Assembly: GCF_014191055.1 (NCBI RefSeq)
Contig: NZ_JACHWB010000003.1
Coordinates: 248,001-312,000, forward strand
Length of the DNA stretch: 64,000 nucleotides
Source of the DNA: Microvirga lupini
Lineage (GTDB): Bacteria > Pseudomonadota > Alphaproteobacteria > Rhizobiales > Beijerinckiaceae
Direction of reading: 5' to 3'
In this document: in pieces, positions 1-8,544 of the stretch
Layout: the number at the start of each line of letters is the position of its first letter
Position numbering within the stretch: the stretch's first letter is position 1
Notes under the pieces: generated by a model
Database searches by the model: none
Told to the model about the DNA's origin: nothing
Seen by the model: the letters and a program-made list of their open reading frames with translations, nothing else
Position numbers and translations under genes: made by a program

Positions 1-520
1 CGCCAAATAGAAGGAGTTCGGCAGGAAGGCGGTCTGTTCGTCGATCTGTCCGGCGGAACCGCATGCCGATGTTGGTGACCGACGCGACCTTGTGGCAATC
101 CCAGAAGGAACGATCGGCTATGGCCTCTTTCGATCTCTCATTCAATAGATCAAGGGAGAGATCGATGCGCGGAGCGAAGCTGGTGTGACGGTAACCGGCC
201 TGGTCCCTGAGGCATTACGATAGGCGCAAGATCACCGTCCAGATGGCGCATCGGCCAGTCAAGCGTTTAAGTTCGTCACTTTGAACAACGCAGACAAGGG
301 CAACTACCTGTCCTGCGTCGAGCTGACATCCCCGCCAGTGCCCGAACGGTTTATGCAGCAAAAGCTTGTCGAGCTTGGGTCTCGTAATCTGTTGTTGATC
401 GGCTGAAGCAGCGAAGCCTTACAAATTTCGTTTAATCCCCGTTTTGCTCCCGAGGGCGTAATGCCTCGTGCGAGTGAAATGCCCTGGCTAACCAACGTTA
501 GTGACAAAGGAAGCAATCCC
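1..520. other. Gene-poor left edge, possible decayed coding remnants
   Basis: No intact gene is visible in this 520-base stretch. Short open segments with protein-like composition, for example codons from about 98 to 145 and from 224 to 404 on the plus strand, are cut off by stops and have no credible start. This is what a decayed gene looks like, but I cannot name the parent. The last 60 bases should contain the promoter and leader of the CarD-like gene. Confidence 0.35.
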
Positions 521-522
521 TT

Positions 523-1101
523 ATGGCGACAATAAAAAGGGCCGATCTCGCATTCAAGGCTGGCGAGACAGTCGTGTACGCATCTCATGGTGTGGGCCGG
601 ATTACGGCTATCGAGGAGCAGGAGGTTGCCGGCTTCAAGCTTCAGGTATTCGTCATCTTCTTCGAGAAGGACAAGATGACAGTGCGCGTTCCCATTGCCA
701 AGGCTGCGAGCAGCGGCCTGCGCAAGATCGTGGAACCGGCTGTCATCGAGAAGGTGCTCGAGGTCCTTACCGGACGTGCCCGGGCCAAGCGTGGCATGTG
801 GGCCCGGAGAGGCCAGGAGTACGAGGCAAAGATTAATTCGGGTGATCTGATGATGCTGGCAGAAGTCTTGCGCGACCTCTACCGCTCCCCCGAGCAGACG
901 GAGCCTTCGTACAGCGAGCGTCAGCTCTATGAGTCAGCTCTTGAGACACTCGCTCGCGAAATCTCCGTTGTTCATGGCATTTCACTAACTGAGGCGCAGA
1001 CGCTCATCGGCCAGAGCTTGGCCAAGTCGCCGCATGCGTTGAAGGATGGCTCATCCGAAGCCGGGACGGACGGTCAAGACGACGAGGATGAAGCGGCTTA
1101 A
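523..1101 (+). CDS. CarD/CdnL-family RNA polymerase-binding regulator
   Basis: A 192-residue protein of the CarD_CdnL_TRCF family, which binds the RNA polymerase beta subunit and stabilises open promoter complexes. Residues about 8-65 form the Tudor-like RNAP-interaction domain (FKAGETVVYASHGVGRI, then two beta strands). Residues 70-165 are the helical DNA-contacting part with the family pattern RRGQEYEAKINSGDL and LYRSPEQTEPSYSERQLYE. The last 20 residues are an acidic tail. ATG at 523 follows AAGGAAG at a suitable distance. Length is close to other alphaproteobacterial CarD proteins. It stands alone; its left neighbour region is gene-poor. It may be a second, accessory CarD copy, which cannot be judged from this window. 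Confidence 0.93.
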   Translation: MATIKRADLAFKAGETVVYASHGVGRITAIEEQEVAGFKLQVFVIFFEKDKMTVRVPIAKAASSGLRKIVEPAVIEKVLEVLTGRARAKRGMWARRGQEYEAKINSGDLMMLAEVLRDLYRSPEQTEPSYSERQLYESALETLAREISVVHGISLTEAQTLIGQSLAKSPHALKDGSSEAGTDGQDDEDEAA

Positions 1102-1375
1102 GAATAGGATTAGACATTTCCGATGACTCCCCTATGTGCGCAGCCTGAACCAAGGTCGACATCGTGGCGGTCCAGATTTTCTCCCGGAGAGGCGCAGTAG
1201 AATCGCGCTTCCCGGGAGGGCCTGCGCGACCTCGGGGTGGTAACATCCTCGCCGGCATGGGCTATATGCTCACTATGGCTGCGAAATATTCTCAGCATGT
1301 TGGCTTCGCAGGGCGTCCCGCAGAGTGCGCAAGCGAACACGGGCCAAGTAGCGAAGCACACGTGACATTGTCTCT

Positions 1376-2080
1376 TTAGCTTTGCGCCTGGGACGCAGGT
1401 GACCCCCCTTGTTTGGTCGCAATCCAGATCGTGTGTCTTGCCCCCCTACGTGTTCCGTGGGCGCGAGCGTTGACCTCCTCCACACCAAATCCCGCCTTCC
1501 GCAGGCGCTGGGTGAAGGCTCTATTCGGCGCCGATGACCACACGGCCAGGACGCCACCACGAGCTAGTGCTGTCCGGGCGGAACTGAGCCCCGGCATGTC
1601 GTAAAGGCTGTCATTGGCCTTGCGTGTCAGCCCTTCGGGCCCGTTGTCGACATCCAACAGGATCCCATCATAAGCGGACCGGCTGGACCTGATCAGGCCA
1701 CCGACATCCCCTTCGAAGATGCTGACACGCGGGTCTGTCAGGCTATCGCCGAATACTTCGGCCATGGGACCGCGGGCCCATGCCACGACGGCAGGTACCA
1801 GTTCGGCCACAGTGACCTGAGCATCGGGCCCGAGTTCAGCAAGCGCAGCGCGAAGCGTAAAACCCATTCCCAACCCACCGATAAGGATCCGTGGTCGCTC
1901 GCGGCCCCGAAGTCTCAGGCATGACAGTCTGGCGAGCGCCTCCTCGGAACCACTGAGGCGGCTGTTCATCAACTCGTTGCTGCCCAACATGATGGAGAAC
2001 TCAGCCCCACGCTTCTTGAGGCGCAGCTCGCTCCCATCACCAGGGATTTTTGCCGTGTCGAGAACGACCCAGGGAAGCAT
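1376..2080 (-). CDS. Spermidine synthase-like methyltransferase-fold protein
   Basis: A 234-residue protein with the Rossmann fold of the spermidine synthase/methyltransferase superfamily: motif I ILIGGLGMGFTLRAAL, an acidic strand end (VTVAELVPAVVAWA), and an Asp-rich motif LLDVDNGPEGL where aminopropyltransferases place catalytic acids. It lacks the full N-terminal beta domain of true spermidine synthases, so substrate and reaction are open. The start lies 20 bases after the stop of the upstream 100-aa gene, so the two are probably co-transcribed. Similar 220-235 aa proteins are common in Hyphomicrobiales and are usually named spermidine synthase only by homology. Confidence 0.8.
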   Translation of the reverse strand: MLPWVVLDTAKIPGDGSELRLKKRGAEFSIMLGSNELMNSRLSGSEEALARLSCLRLRGRERPRILIGGLGMGFTLRAALAELGPDAQVTVAELVPAVVAWARGPMAEVFGDSLTDPRVSIFEGDVGGLIRSSRSAYDGILLDVDNGPEGLTRKANDSLYDMPGLSSARTALARGGVLAVWSSAPNRAFTQRLRKAGFGVEEVNARAHGTRRGARHTIWIATKQGGSPASQAQS

Positions 2081-2100
2081 GATCAGCTCTTCAGAAAGCG

Positions 2101-2403
2101 CTACTGATTTTGCTTGTCGAGCAAGTGGTCGAAGTCGGCCAGCACGTGGTCGATCAGCTTGCGGCGGCGTAGATCGCTTGCATCCAAGCTCTGCGCGAAG
2201 AGGCCCAGCAGATAGCGCGCCTTCTCAATCGCCTCCGGCCAGTCGGTGGCGGGTGCGGCTGCCAGCAAATCTTCGAGGGTGGCTTGTCTCGTGCGCAGCG
2301 CTTCCTGGTCGGCTTCGACTTCTGACCGGAGGCGTCGAAGATCGGTTGCCTTTTGTGCTGCCATGCCGCGGTGAGCATCGAGATTGGTCGGTTGATCAGT
2401 CAT
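2101..2403 (-). CDS. Small coiled-coil protein of unknown function
   Basis: A 100-residue, charged, mostly helical protein (LRRLRSEVEADQEALRTRQ, then DLRRRKLIDHVLADFDHLL) without signal peptide or membrane segment. I recognise no named domain. It belongs to a run of minus-strand genes from 3313 down to 1376, with 20 bases to the next gene and about 50 from the previous one. The start at 2403 is preceded by GGAGGAACC-type Shine-Dalgarno sequence on the minus strand. The heptad-like pattern suggests self-association; that is inference. Confidence 0.65.
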   Translation of the reverse strand: MTDQPTNLDAHRGMAAQKATDLRRLRSEVEADQEALRTRQATLEDLLAAAPATDWPEAIEKARYLLGLFAQSLDASDLRRRKLIDHVLADFDHLLDKQNQ

Positions 2404-2455
2404 CGTCTGGTTCCTCCGTGTCCGTTACCTGCACATCTGCCGGTGAGCCGATCAC

Positions 2456-2749
2456 CTAAGCACGTTCGATCAGCAGACGGGCCAGCGTCTTGGCAAAGCG
2501 CTCGTTCTGTCCAACGGGTTCAGGCGCCACGTCGTGCCATTCATGGGCTCGAAGCGCCCAGGCGATATCTGAGAGGCTTCCGAGCGGCTCATGCGGCCAA
2601 GCAGGCTCGCCCGTAGGCATCAGGATCATAAACTGCCGTGAAGCCTTCATGCCCACGCGGGCGACGTACAGGATCTCAGCGCTCCGTCGAAGCAGCGCGA
2701 CCGGTTCGTAAATCTGCGATCCCTGAAAGAAGGCATCCCCATTGGTCAT
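2456..2749 (-). CDS. Conserved hypothetical protein
   Basis: A 97-residue soluble protein with no signal peptide or recognised domain (GSQIYEPVALLRRSAEILYV near the N terminus, WALRAHEWHDVAPE centrally). Its start overlaps the stop of the preceding gene in an ATGA arrangement at 2746-2749, a strong sign of translational coupling. Composition and codon use match the neighbours. Function unknown. Confidence 0.65.
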   Translation of the reverse strand: MTNGDAFFQGSQIYEPVALLRRSAEILYVARVGMKASRQFMILMPTGEPAWPHEPLGSLSDIAWALRAHEWHDVAPEPVGQNERFAKTLARLLIERA

Positions 2750-2955
2750 ATGCGTGACGCCTGAGTCGCGATCTCGCTTTCACGCACGGCGCGCTCACCG
2801 AAGCCGGACGATTTGATGCGGTACGAGACTTCGCCGGTCGGAGCGTCCGGCCTAAGACGCGTCACCTCGTAGAGGCCGCTTGAACTGGCACGCGTGTCCG
2901 AGAAGTTCGGATGGGTGATGCGAAGCAACTGATGAACTTTATACTTGTGAGCCAT
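2746..2955 (-). CDS. Small basic protein of the YRIKS type, unknown function
   Basis: A 69-residue protein beginning MAHKYKVHQLLRI. An open frame continues upstream to 3036, but AGGAG sits just before the ATG at 2955, which decides the start. The C-terminal half SYRIKSSGFGERAVRESEI matches a motif I know from many small Hyphomicrobiales orphans (YR(V/I)KS...ERVV.E.E(I/L)). No function is established. It is coupled to the next gene by a 4-base overlap. Confidence 0.7.
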   Translation of the reverse strand: MAHKYKVHQLLRITHPNFSDTRASSSGLYEVTRLRPDAPTGEVSYRIKSSGFGERAVRESEIATQASRI

Positions 2956-3118
2956 TCTTTTCTCCTGAAGCTGGGCCGTGACGCGCGGGCGAGCGCTTCG
3001 GGTGTTCGGCGACACAAACCTTCGATTTCGAGGCAAAGGAGCCGCCTTTTCGCCAGATCGCTAAGCTCGACCCTCACGGTAAGCCTCCCACGGGGCCTGT
3101 TCCAGCTTCGGAGCGGTT

Positions 3119-3313
3119 TCATAAGGATTGGGTCCCGAGGAGAAGACCGTGGAAGTGGTCTGGAAGATGCTGCCGCCCGTCCGCATCAGTGATGATAACG
3201 TCGAGCGCTCCGTGAGCAATGAAAGAGCGGGCCTTCTCGACCGCCGCAGCCGCCGTCTCGCAGGTGACCGCTATCGGCCCATTCAGTCCCTGTCCCGTCA
3301 CAACGAAGAACAT
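3119..3313 (-). CDS. Small conserved hypothetical protein
   Basis: A 64-residue protein (FFVVTGQGLNGPIAVTCETA, then an alanine-rich helix and DVIITDADGRQ). A good Shine-Dalgarno, GGGGAG, precedes the ATG at 3313. The alternating strand-helix-strand pattern suggests a small alpha/beta fold. Proteins of this form recur in Hyphomicrobiales without known role. It is first in the minus-strand run that continues to 1376, with a 163-base gap to the next gene. Confidence 0.65.
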   Translation of the reverse strand: MFFVVTGQGLNGPIAVTCETAAAAVEKARSFIAHGALDVIITDADGRQHLPDHFHGLLLGTQSL

Positions 3314-3662
3314 TCACTCTCCCCTTGGTTGATCATGTCGGCAGGAGAAGCGATTCGTGATCCGATGACCAACCTTTTCTGACGAGCCGTAGGTTATAGC
3401 AGATCAGATCCCACGGGTCCTCGTTGTCGCCTAGCGGGGTGTGCTTACGGGGGAAGATATCGTATTGCGGTGGCTCCCCGTGAGGGTGCGCGAGGCGATG
3501 GAACCCGGCTGGCGCGAGTGATGTCGGCACCGCCTTGCCCTGACCCCATTCCTTCTGTCATTGTGCGTTGCACAATTCTGTCGCAGCTGTCCTGGCTCCA
3601 AAGCGGCACCACATGCGTTAACTTCGACGATCACCGGCGATCACCGGGGAAGGAAGAGCCAC

Positions 3663-3878
3663 ATGAGCCAGAGGTTCTGTCCACAGTGTTCCTCTGATGC
3701 AGCATCGGTCCTGAGCTTTGTCACGGATGACGGTGGCTTTGCCGCCGCTGTTCAGTGCCACGTCTGCGGCTTTGAGAAGCCCACCGATCGTGGCTTCGAA
3801 GACGAGCAGACTGCCCGCGAGGCTGCAACCCATGCTTGGTTCGATGGCACGGATCTCCTCCTCACCCCTCGCACTTGA
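3663..3878 (+). CDS. Lar-like zinc-ribbon protein
   Basis: A 71-residue protein with two CxxC pairs: CPQCSS at the N terminus and CHVCGF about 25 residues later, followed by an acidic helix and a conserved C-terminal tryptophan (AATHAWFDGTD). The order zinc ribbon, helix, A...W matches the Lar family (restriction alleviation protein). In phage and Rac prophage Lar modulates type I restriction; many chromosomal members are untested. The start at 3663 is chosen over upstream in-frame codons because GGGAAGGAAG precedes it. No restriction system is visible nearby. Confidence 0.7.
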   Translation: MSQRFCPQCSSDAASVLSFVTDDGGFAAAVQCHVCGFEKPTDRGFEDEQTAREAATHAWFDGTDLLLTPRT

Positions 3879-3880
3879 GG

Positions 3881-4078
3881 TCAGCGCTTATCTCCCGTCA
3901 CAAGGATCGTGATGTGCAGCTTCCAGAGCTCTCGCTTGAGGGCCTCCAGGCGGTCAGGCGGCAGCTCTGGCCCAACCATCTGGTCAAACTCGTCCCTGGT
4001 GAGATAGCCGCGTTTTCGAGCGTGCTTCAGCAGGCGCCAAGCCTCTGGATTGGAGAGATCGATCAGCGGCTCAGGCAT
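3881..4078 (-). CDS. Free-standing sigma-70 region 1.1-like small protein
   Basis: A 65-residue protein (MPEPLIDLSNPEAWRLLKHA) whose core, a helix followed by RKRGYLTRDEFDQMVGPELPPD and a helix ending WKLHITILV, has the signature of sigma-70 region 1.1 (helix, RGYVTYDEL, helix, GI.V). In housekeeping sigma factors this domain blocks the RNAP channel and free-sigma DNA binding. Here it stands alone with no sigma core. AGGAGA six bases before the ATG at 4078 decides this start over upstream ones. It could act as a small RNAP- or sigma-binding regulator; that is inference. Confidence 0.7.
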   Translation of the reverse strand: MPEPLIDLSNPEAWRLLKHARKRGYLTRDEFDQMVGPELPPDRLEALKRELWKLHITILVTGDKR

Positions 4079-4453
4079 GAATGTCTCCTGCTCATCCGGT
4101 GATGGTACAGTGGCTGGAAGGCTCCGCAAGGAAAGGTTATCGAGCCACAGCGTCCTGCTCTCATGGTCCGGAAAGCGGACGACAAGCGGGTCCCTGTTCA
4201 TCCGGATGACGACCATGTTCCGTGAGCTGACGGGTTTCAGCTCACCTGTTACTGAAGGTTTGCAGCAGGCCGTAATGCTATCGCCTGGACCAAATGAAGG
4301 TCGGCTAATCCCAGAACTGCGGAAGTACGGCTAAAGTCGGCCTCGTGCCAATTCCTGACCTTCCGCGGTGAGGTCTCGGTCGGTTCGGTTTGGATCAAGC
4401 CGAAGATCGATGATCACGAAAGCAACCGTCGTGCTCTGCCACTGAACGACCAC

Positions 4454-6586
4454 TTACGATCTGCGGAAGGGCACGACGTTGATCGGCTCACACGCCGGCG
4501 TGACGAGTGCCGCAATCGCACTCGCCAGTTCATCCTGCCGGAATGGCTTCGTCAGGCGCGGAACGGCCAGCCCGGCCCGCTCCGGCAGCTCGGCGTGGCC
4601 ACTGGCCAGCAGCATCGGCATGCCAGGCCACTCATCTCGGATCCGCTCCGCCAGTTCCAACCCGGTCATGCCCGGCATCGCATGATCGGTCACCACCAGG
4701 TCAATGGAGGCATTCTCCCGCAGGATCCGAAGAGCCTCTTCGCCTGAGGAGGCTTGCACCACTCTGTGGTCGAGGTCCTCCAGCATGGCCGCGGTGCCAC
4801 CCATCACCAGAGGATCATCCTCCACCAGCAGCACGGTGCAGGTGCGATGCTCCGGGCGGGCGTTCTCATCGCCGGCTGGTGCTGCTGCAATCACATTGCT
4901 TTGGGGCAGCCAGATCTCGGCGGTCGTGCCTTTCCCCACCTCACTCTTGAGCGTGAGCGTGCCACCGGACTGAACCGCCAGGCCATGGATCATCGACAGG
5001 CCCAATCCGGTGCCTTTGCCGATGCCTTTGGTTGTGAAGAACGGCTCGATGGCTCGGGCCAATGTGGCGGCATCCATGCCCATGCCGTTATCGCTCACCG
5101 ACACACAGACGTAGGAGCCCAGGCTCAGACCGTGCTCGTTCTTAGAAGCCACTTCCTCTGTCCGCGCCGAGATGGTGATCGTGCCGCTGATCGGCATGGC
5201 GTCGCGGGCATTCACCGCCAGGTTCAGTAGCGCCATCTCAAGCTGGTTCGGATCAACCTTGACCGGCGGCAGGTCTGCGGGAAACTGGGTTACGATCTGG
5301 ATGCTCGGTCCCAGGGCGCGGGCGAGCAGGTCGGTCATGCTGGATACGAGCTGCGGCACGTCGACGGCCTGTGGCGTGAGATCCTGACGGCGGGAGAAGG
5401 CCAGCAGCCGCTGGGTCAGGGCAGCCCCGCGCTGGGCGCCCTGGAACGCTCCCTCCAGCAGCCGCTTGGCACGCTCATCATCCCCGACGCGCTTGCGCAG
5501 CAGTTCGAGGTTGCCGAGGATCACCGCCAGCAGGTTGTTGAAGTCATGCGCAATGCCACCGGTGAGCTGACCGATGCTCTCCATCTTCTGCGCCTGCAAC
5601 AGGCGCTGCTCGGCCGCCAAGCGCTGCTCACTCTCGTACTGGAGCTGAGTTAGAGCCTCCTGCTCCGCCTTAGCTCTGCGCAGGGCCAGCCACGAGACCA
5701 GCAGAAGCGTCAGAGCCGACAGGAGGGCCACGGCGCCATAAAGCTGGAGGTTGCGGTACCAGCGTCCCAGGACAACATCAGCGTCGACACCGAAAGCGAC
5801 ATAGATGGGATAGGCTCCCACGTGCCGGTAGGCATAGTACCGCTCGCGCTGGTCCGTCGAGGAGACCCCGACCATGACGCCGCCATCGGGCTGGGCTGCA
5901 ATACTGCGCATGAGGATGTTGTCTGGTCCCAACCGGGTATAGGTCACCTGGGTGGGAGCACGAGCCAGGATGGCGCCATCCTCCCGGATCAGAGCGGCGG
6001 CACTTGGCCCTGGCGGCACAGCCTCCTGGAAGAAGCGGCTGAAGTACTCAGGGCTGAGCGCCACATGAATGATCCCATCGAAGTGCCCGTCCTGGGTCGA
6101 GCGGCGACGGCTGACCGCGAAGGAGGCGGCACGGGTGGCTTTGCCCTGGAACGGAGCGCTGATGTAGGTGCCGACATCCTGTCCGCGCTGCGCCTGGAAC
6201 CACTCACGTTCGTCGATGGTCACGGCAGGATCCCACGGCTGGCTGCCCGCGCGCACATGCCCGGTTGCATCCGTGATCCAGATCGAGACGACCTGCTCCA
6301 GGGGAGCCTTGATTCTCTGGAGGAAGGCGCTGGTCTCAGGGGCTGAGATCTCGTCCCAGGACATTCCCTGGCTGCGGTCCTCAACCCGCCCGATCACCAG
6401 ATCGACCGTGTCGAACACCTTATGAGCGTGCTCGTGCAGGATCGCCGCCGTGCGGGTGATGGTCTCATCGTTCTCGCGCAGGACCTCAAGTCGGTTCCAG
6501 GCTGCCGCGGCCACGAAGACGAGAGCTGGAACGAGCAGCGAAGCCACCAGCAGCAGGCGGTGCAGACGGACAGAGGAGATCGACAC
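4454..6586 (-). CDS. Hybrid sensor histidine kinase/response regulator
   Basis: A 710-residue membrane hybrid kinase. TM1 is about residues 10-30, followed by a periplasmic PDC/Cache-type sensor (about 31-280) and TM2 (about 281-303). A short coiled coil leads to HisKA with phospho-acceptor His347 in GGIAHDFNNLL, then HATPase_c with N box at Asn460 and glycine motifs GKGTGLGLSM. The C-terminal receiver domain (about 583-695) has Asp residues LLVEDDP and phospho-acceptor Asp634 in VVTDHAMPG. The kinase class (HDFNNLL) often works on its own or fused receiver. No cognate output regulator lies beside it; the Crp/Fnr gene upstream on the same strand is separated by 316 bases. Confidence 0.92.
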   Translation of the reverse strand: MSISSVRLHRLLLVASLLVPALVFVAAAAWNRLEVLRENDETITRTAAILHEHAHKVFDTVDLVIGRVEDRSQGMSWDEISAPETSAFLQRIKAPLEQVVSIWITDATGHVRAGSQPWDPAVTIDEREWFQAQRGQDVGTYISAPFQGKATRAASFAVSRRRSTQDGHFDGIIHVALSPEYFSRFFQEAVPPGPSAAALIREDGAILARAPTQVTYTRLGPDNILMRSIAAQPDGGVMVGVSSTDQRERYYAYRHVGAYPIYVAFGVDADVVLGRWYRNLQLYGAVALLSALTLLLVSWLALRRAKAEQEALTQLQYESEQRLAAEQRLLQAQKMESIGQLTGGIAHDFNNLLAVILGNLELLRKRVGDDERAKRLLEGAFQGAQRGAALTQRLLAFSRRQDLTPQAVDVPQLVSSMTDLLARALGPSIQIVTQFPADLPPVKVDPNQLEMALLNLAVNARDAMPISGTITISARTEEVASKNEHGLSLGSYVCVSVSDNGMGMDAATLARAIEPFFTTKGIGKGTGLGLSMIHGLAVQSGGTLTLKSEVGKGTTAEIWLPQSNVIAAAPAGDENARPEHRTCTVLLVEDDPLVMGGTAAMLEDLDHRVVQASSGEEALRILRENASIDLVVTDHAMPGMTGLELAERIRDEWPGMPMLLASGHAELPERAGLAVPRLTKPFRQDELASAIAALVTPACEPINVVPFRRS

Positions 6587-6902
6587 CAGGGGTTCCGGAA
6601 AGATTTTGGGGTGAAGGGTCAGGCGGGAAGGCTCCGGCGCAACAGCGAGAGCCCTTGCAATCGACTACAGGAGAACCTGCCAATCGCCTAGCACGCTCTC
6701 GTTGCCGCCGGTGTTTGTCGGCACCTCACCCAAGAGGTTCGCGGTCACGCTGGCCCAGGGTTAGGGTCGAAAACGGTCCCTTAGGTTCAAACTCGCTGAT
6801 GCATGGGCCTAAACAGTGGCCTCTGATCCCAGCAGAGCGGAAGAACGGCTAAGTTCATAAGCCAGCATTCTCAGCTTCTAATGGAATTTCCGATCAGGCT
6901 CA
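6587..6902. other. Intergenic, no gene seen
   Basis: Stretch between the stop of the Crp/Fnr regulator gene and the start of the hybrid kinase, both on the minus strand. Open frames here are short and lack protein-like composition. It should contain the kinase promoter, but I see no clear sigma-70 boxes. Confidence 0.5.
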
Positions 6903-7688
6903 TCAGGCGCGGCGCTGGCTGGGCCGTCCCTGAGCTGCGTCCAGAGCGGCGAGATCGCCCTGCTCCAGTTGAAGGTAGCTCGGGTTGAACTCGCCGACTT
7001 CCTTCAGCCTGTCCCAATCAGGAATGGCCAGCCGTGTTCCCTGGGTCACGATCAGGCCGTCGGCCCGCATCTGCTGGAGGACGCGGTTGACGTGAACAGT
7101 GGTGATGCCCAGCGCATCCCCTAACTCGGCCTGGGTGATGGGCAAGTCATAGGCGTAGTCCTCGACCAAGCCGACCGCGCTCAAGCGCACCAGCATCTCG
7201 CAGAACAGGTGGGCGATCCGGTTGTAGGCTTCGCGCCGCCCGATGTTGAGCATCCACTCGCGGAAGATGGCCCCATCGATCAGGGTCTCGCGCCAGAGGG
7301 CGGCGGCGATCCGGGGGTGGCGTTCGCAAAGATCGCGCAGGTCATCATGAGTGATGAAGCCGACCCGGCAGGTACTCAGGGTACTGACGCTGTTGTCGAG
7401 CACCCTCAGGTGCAGGCTGTGAAGGTCGGGAATGTCACCGGCGATGCCAAAGGACGTGATCTGGCGCTTGCCGTCTGCGGTGATCTTGGAGGTGGCAGCA
7501 AAGCCGCTCAGGATCAGGCAGCACCGGGTGGGCCGGTCGCCCTCGCGCACGATGTCCTGATCGTCCTTGATGACGGCAAGCTGCATCGGCAGCTTGTCGA
7601 GGGCCTGGCGCTCGTCCTCGGTGAGCGTGAAGACGCTGTCCAGCTTTCGGATGAGCGGATTGTCTTGGGAGGGGAAAGAAGCATGCAT
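6903..7688 (-). CDS. Crp/Fnr-family transcriptional regulator
   Basis: A 261-residue regulator. Residues about 16-130 form the cyclic-nucleotide-binding-like beta barrel (KDDQDIVREGDRPTRCCLIL, GIAGDIPDLHSL) and residues about 150-225 the winged HTH (ITQAELGDALGITTVHVNRV). No N-terminal cysteine cluster like that of FNR is present, so oxygen sensing through Fe-S is unlikely. The C-terminal extension of about 35 residues is typical of the many Crp-like paralogues in Methylobacteriaceae and Bradyrhizobium. The ligand is unknown. ATG at 7688 follows AGGAGGAG, a strong ribosome site. Confidence 0.92.
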   Translation of the reverse strand: MHASFPSQDNPLIRKLDSVFTLTEDERQALDKLPMQLAVIKDDQDIVREGDRPTRCCLILSGFAATSKITADGKRQITSFGIAGDIPDLHSLHLRVLDNSVSTLSTCRVGFITHDDLRDLCERHPRIAAALWRETLIDGAIFREWMLNIGRREAYNRIAHLFCEMLVRLSAVGLVEDYAYDLPITQAELGDALGITTVHVNRVLQQMRADGLIVTQGTRLAIPDWDRLKEVGEFNPSYLQLEQGDLAALDAAQGRPSQRRA

Positions 7689-7877
7689 GTGACACTCCTC
7701 CTGTTGGCAGGCGGGAGCACACGTCTCTCTCAGGTATCAGCGCCTATGATCGGTTGCTGATAATATTTTGACCGTACCACATAAATAAAAACAGAAGATA
7801 GATTTATGTTAGTTTTGCCGTAAAACTTTGTTTTTAGGCAAAAAAACTTAGTCTACTCTTTTTAATTCAGTAAAACG
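7689..7877. promoter_or_regulatory. AT-rich divergent control region
   Basis: The segment from about 7757 to 7870 is strikingly AT-rich (runs of A and T, for example around 7785-7800 and 7825-7865) compared with flanking high-GC DNA. It lies upstream of the minus-strand Crp/Fnr gene and of plus-strand reading frames. I infer promoter elements here but cannot assign boxes with confidence. Confidence 0.4.
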
Positions 7878-8023
7878 ATGCGTGAACTGCCGTCGGATCG
7901 GCGATTCGTCGAGGATCGGCGCTCAACGATGCCAAGCGTCTGGAGGTGTTGGCAGAGGAAGAAGAGCGCAAGGCTCAGCACGCAGCCTCCCACGTGGAGC
8001 CCAAACCGGACGCTGAGCGTTGA
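7878..8023 (+). pseudogene. Possible frameshifted small gene
   Basis: From 7919 to 8023 a plus-strand frame reads ALNDAKRLEVLAEEEERKAQ and ends at TGA, with the charged helical composition of a real small protein. It has no start codon in frame; the nearest ATG, at 7878, is in another frame (MRELPSDRRFVEDR). A single-base frameshift near 7917 would join them into a protein of about 48 residues. The evidence is composition only. Confidence 0.25.
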
Positions 8024-8053
8024 CGGCTACCGATCCCGAGCCTTGGAGCGCCT

Positions 8054-8302
8054 GTGCCTCGTTATTTCTTCGATACTTACGATGGCGAGCGCTTCTTCCC
8101 TGATGAGGAGGGGCAGGAGCTGGAAGACACCGAGGCGGCTAAACGCGAGGCCGAAAGGGCCTTGTCGGATATGGCAAGGGATGGGCTTCCGGACGGCGAC
8201 CAGCGCAGTTTCATTGTCAGCGTGAGGGCCGAGGCGGGACAGGTTGTACTGCGGGCCGCGCTTTCCCTGGTCGTGGAATACCCGTCTCGAGCCCAAGACT
8301 GA
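8054..8302 (+). CDS. DUF6894-family small protein
   Basis: An 82-residue protein with GTG start, beginning MPRYFFDTYDGERFFPDEEG. The aromatic PRYFFD start, the DEEGQEL turn, a central amphipathic helix (EAAKREAERALSDMARDGLP) and the closing strands VSVRAEAGQVVLRAALSLVV match the DUF6894 family, abundant as short orphans in Hyphomicrobiales. No molecular function is known. It is monocistronic. Confidence 0.8.
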   Translation: MPRYFFDTYDGERFFPDEEGQELEDTEAAKREAERALSDMARDGLPDGDQRSFIVSVRAEAGQVVLRAALSLVVEYPSRAQD

Positions 8303-8338
8303 GAGCCATAAATTTCCGATAAGCCCTGTGGAACTCCT

Positions 8339-8524
8339 TTAGCCCGTCTGGGGCGGCTTCGTTCCCGGGCTTCGAACAGAAGGCCAGTGCCGCTGTTGTT
8401 CGACGATGGCCTTGGTCTCTTCCAGCAGCTCGCGCGACCGCTTCACCGCCTCCTTGGAGGTTTGGATGAACGGCTCGTTAGATGGAGCTATGGGAGGTTC
8501 TGGGGGAGTGCGCATCTGGGGCAT
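8339..8524 (-). CDS. Small hypothetical protein
   Basis: A 61-residue protein, proline-rich at both ends with a charged helix between (SKEAVKRSRELLEETKAIVE). I place the start at ATG 8524 because AGGA lies 9 bases upstream; an in-frame ATG at 8533 overlaps that site. It begins 20 bases after the stop of the interrupted gene at 8545-8781, so both may form one unit. Function unknown. Confidence 0.45.
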   Translation of the reverse strand: MPQMRTPPEPPIAPSNEPFIQTSKEAVKRSRELLEETKAIVEQQRHWPSVRSPGTKPPQTG

Positions 8525-8544
8525 GACGGCCATCCTCGTGGGTG

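Noticed and set aside
98-148. GTIGYGLFR segment resembling an NRPS condensation-domain motif
   Set aside because: Only about 16 codons before a stop, no flanking support; resemblance may be chance.
3333-3530. 65-codon minus-strand frame with GTG start
   Set aside because: Weakly protein-like end (NEDPWDLICYNLRLVRK) but no convincing ribosome site or family; kept out of the gene list.
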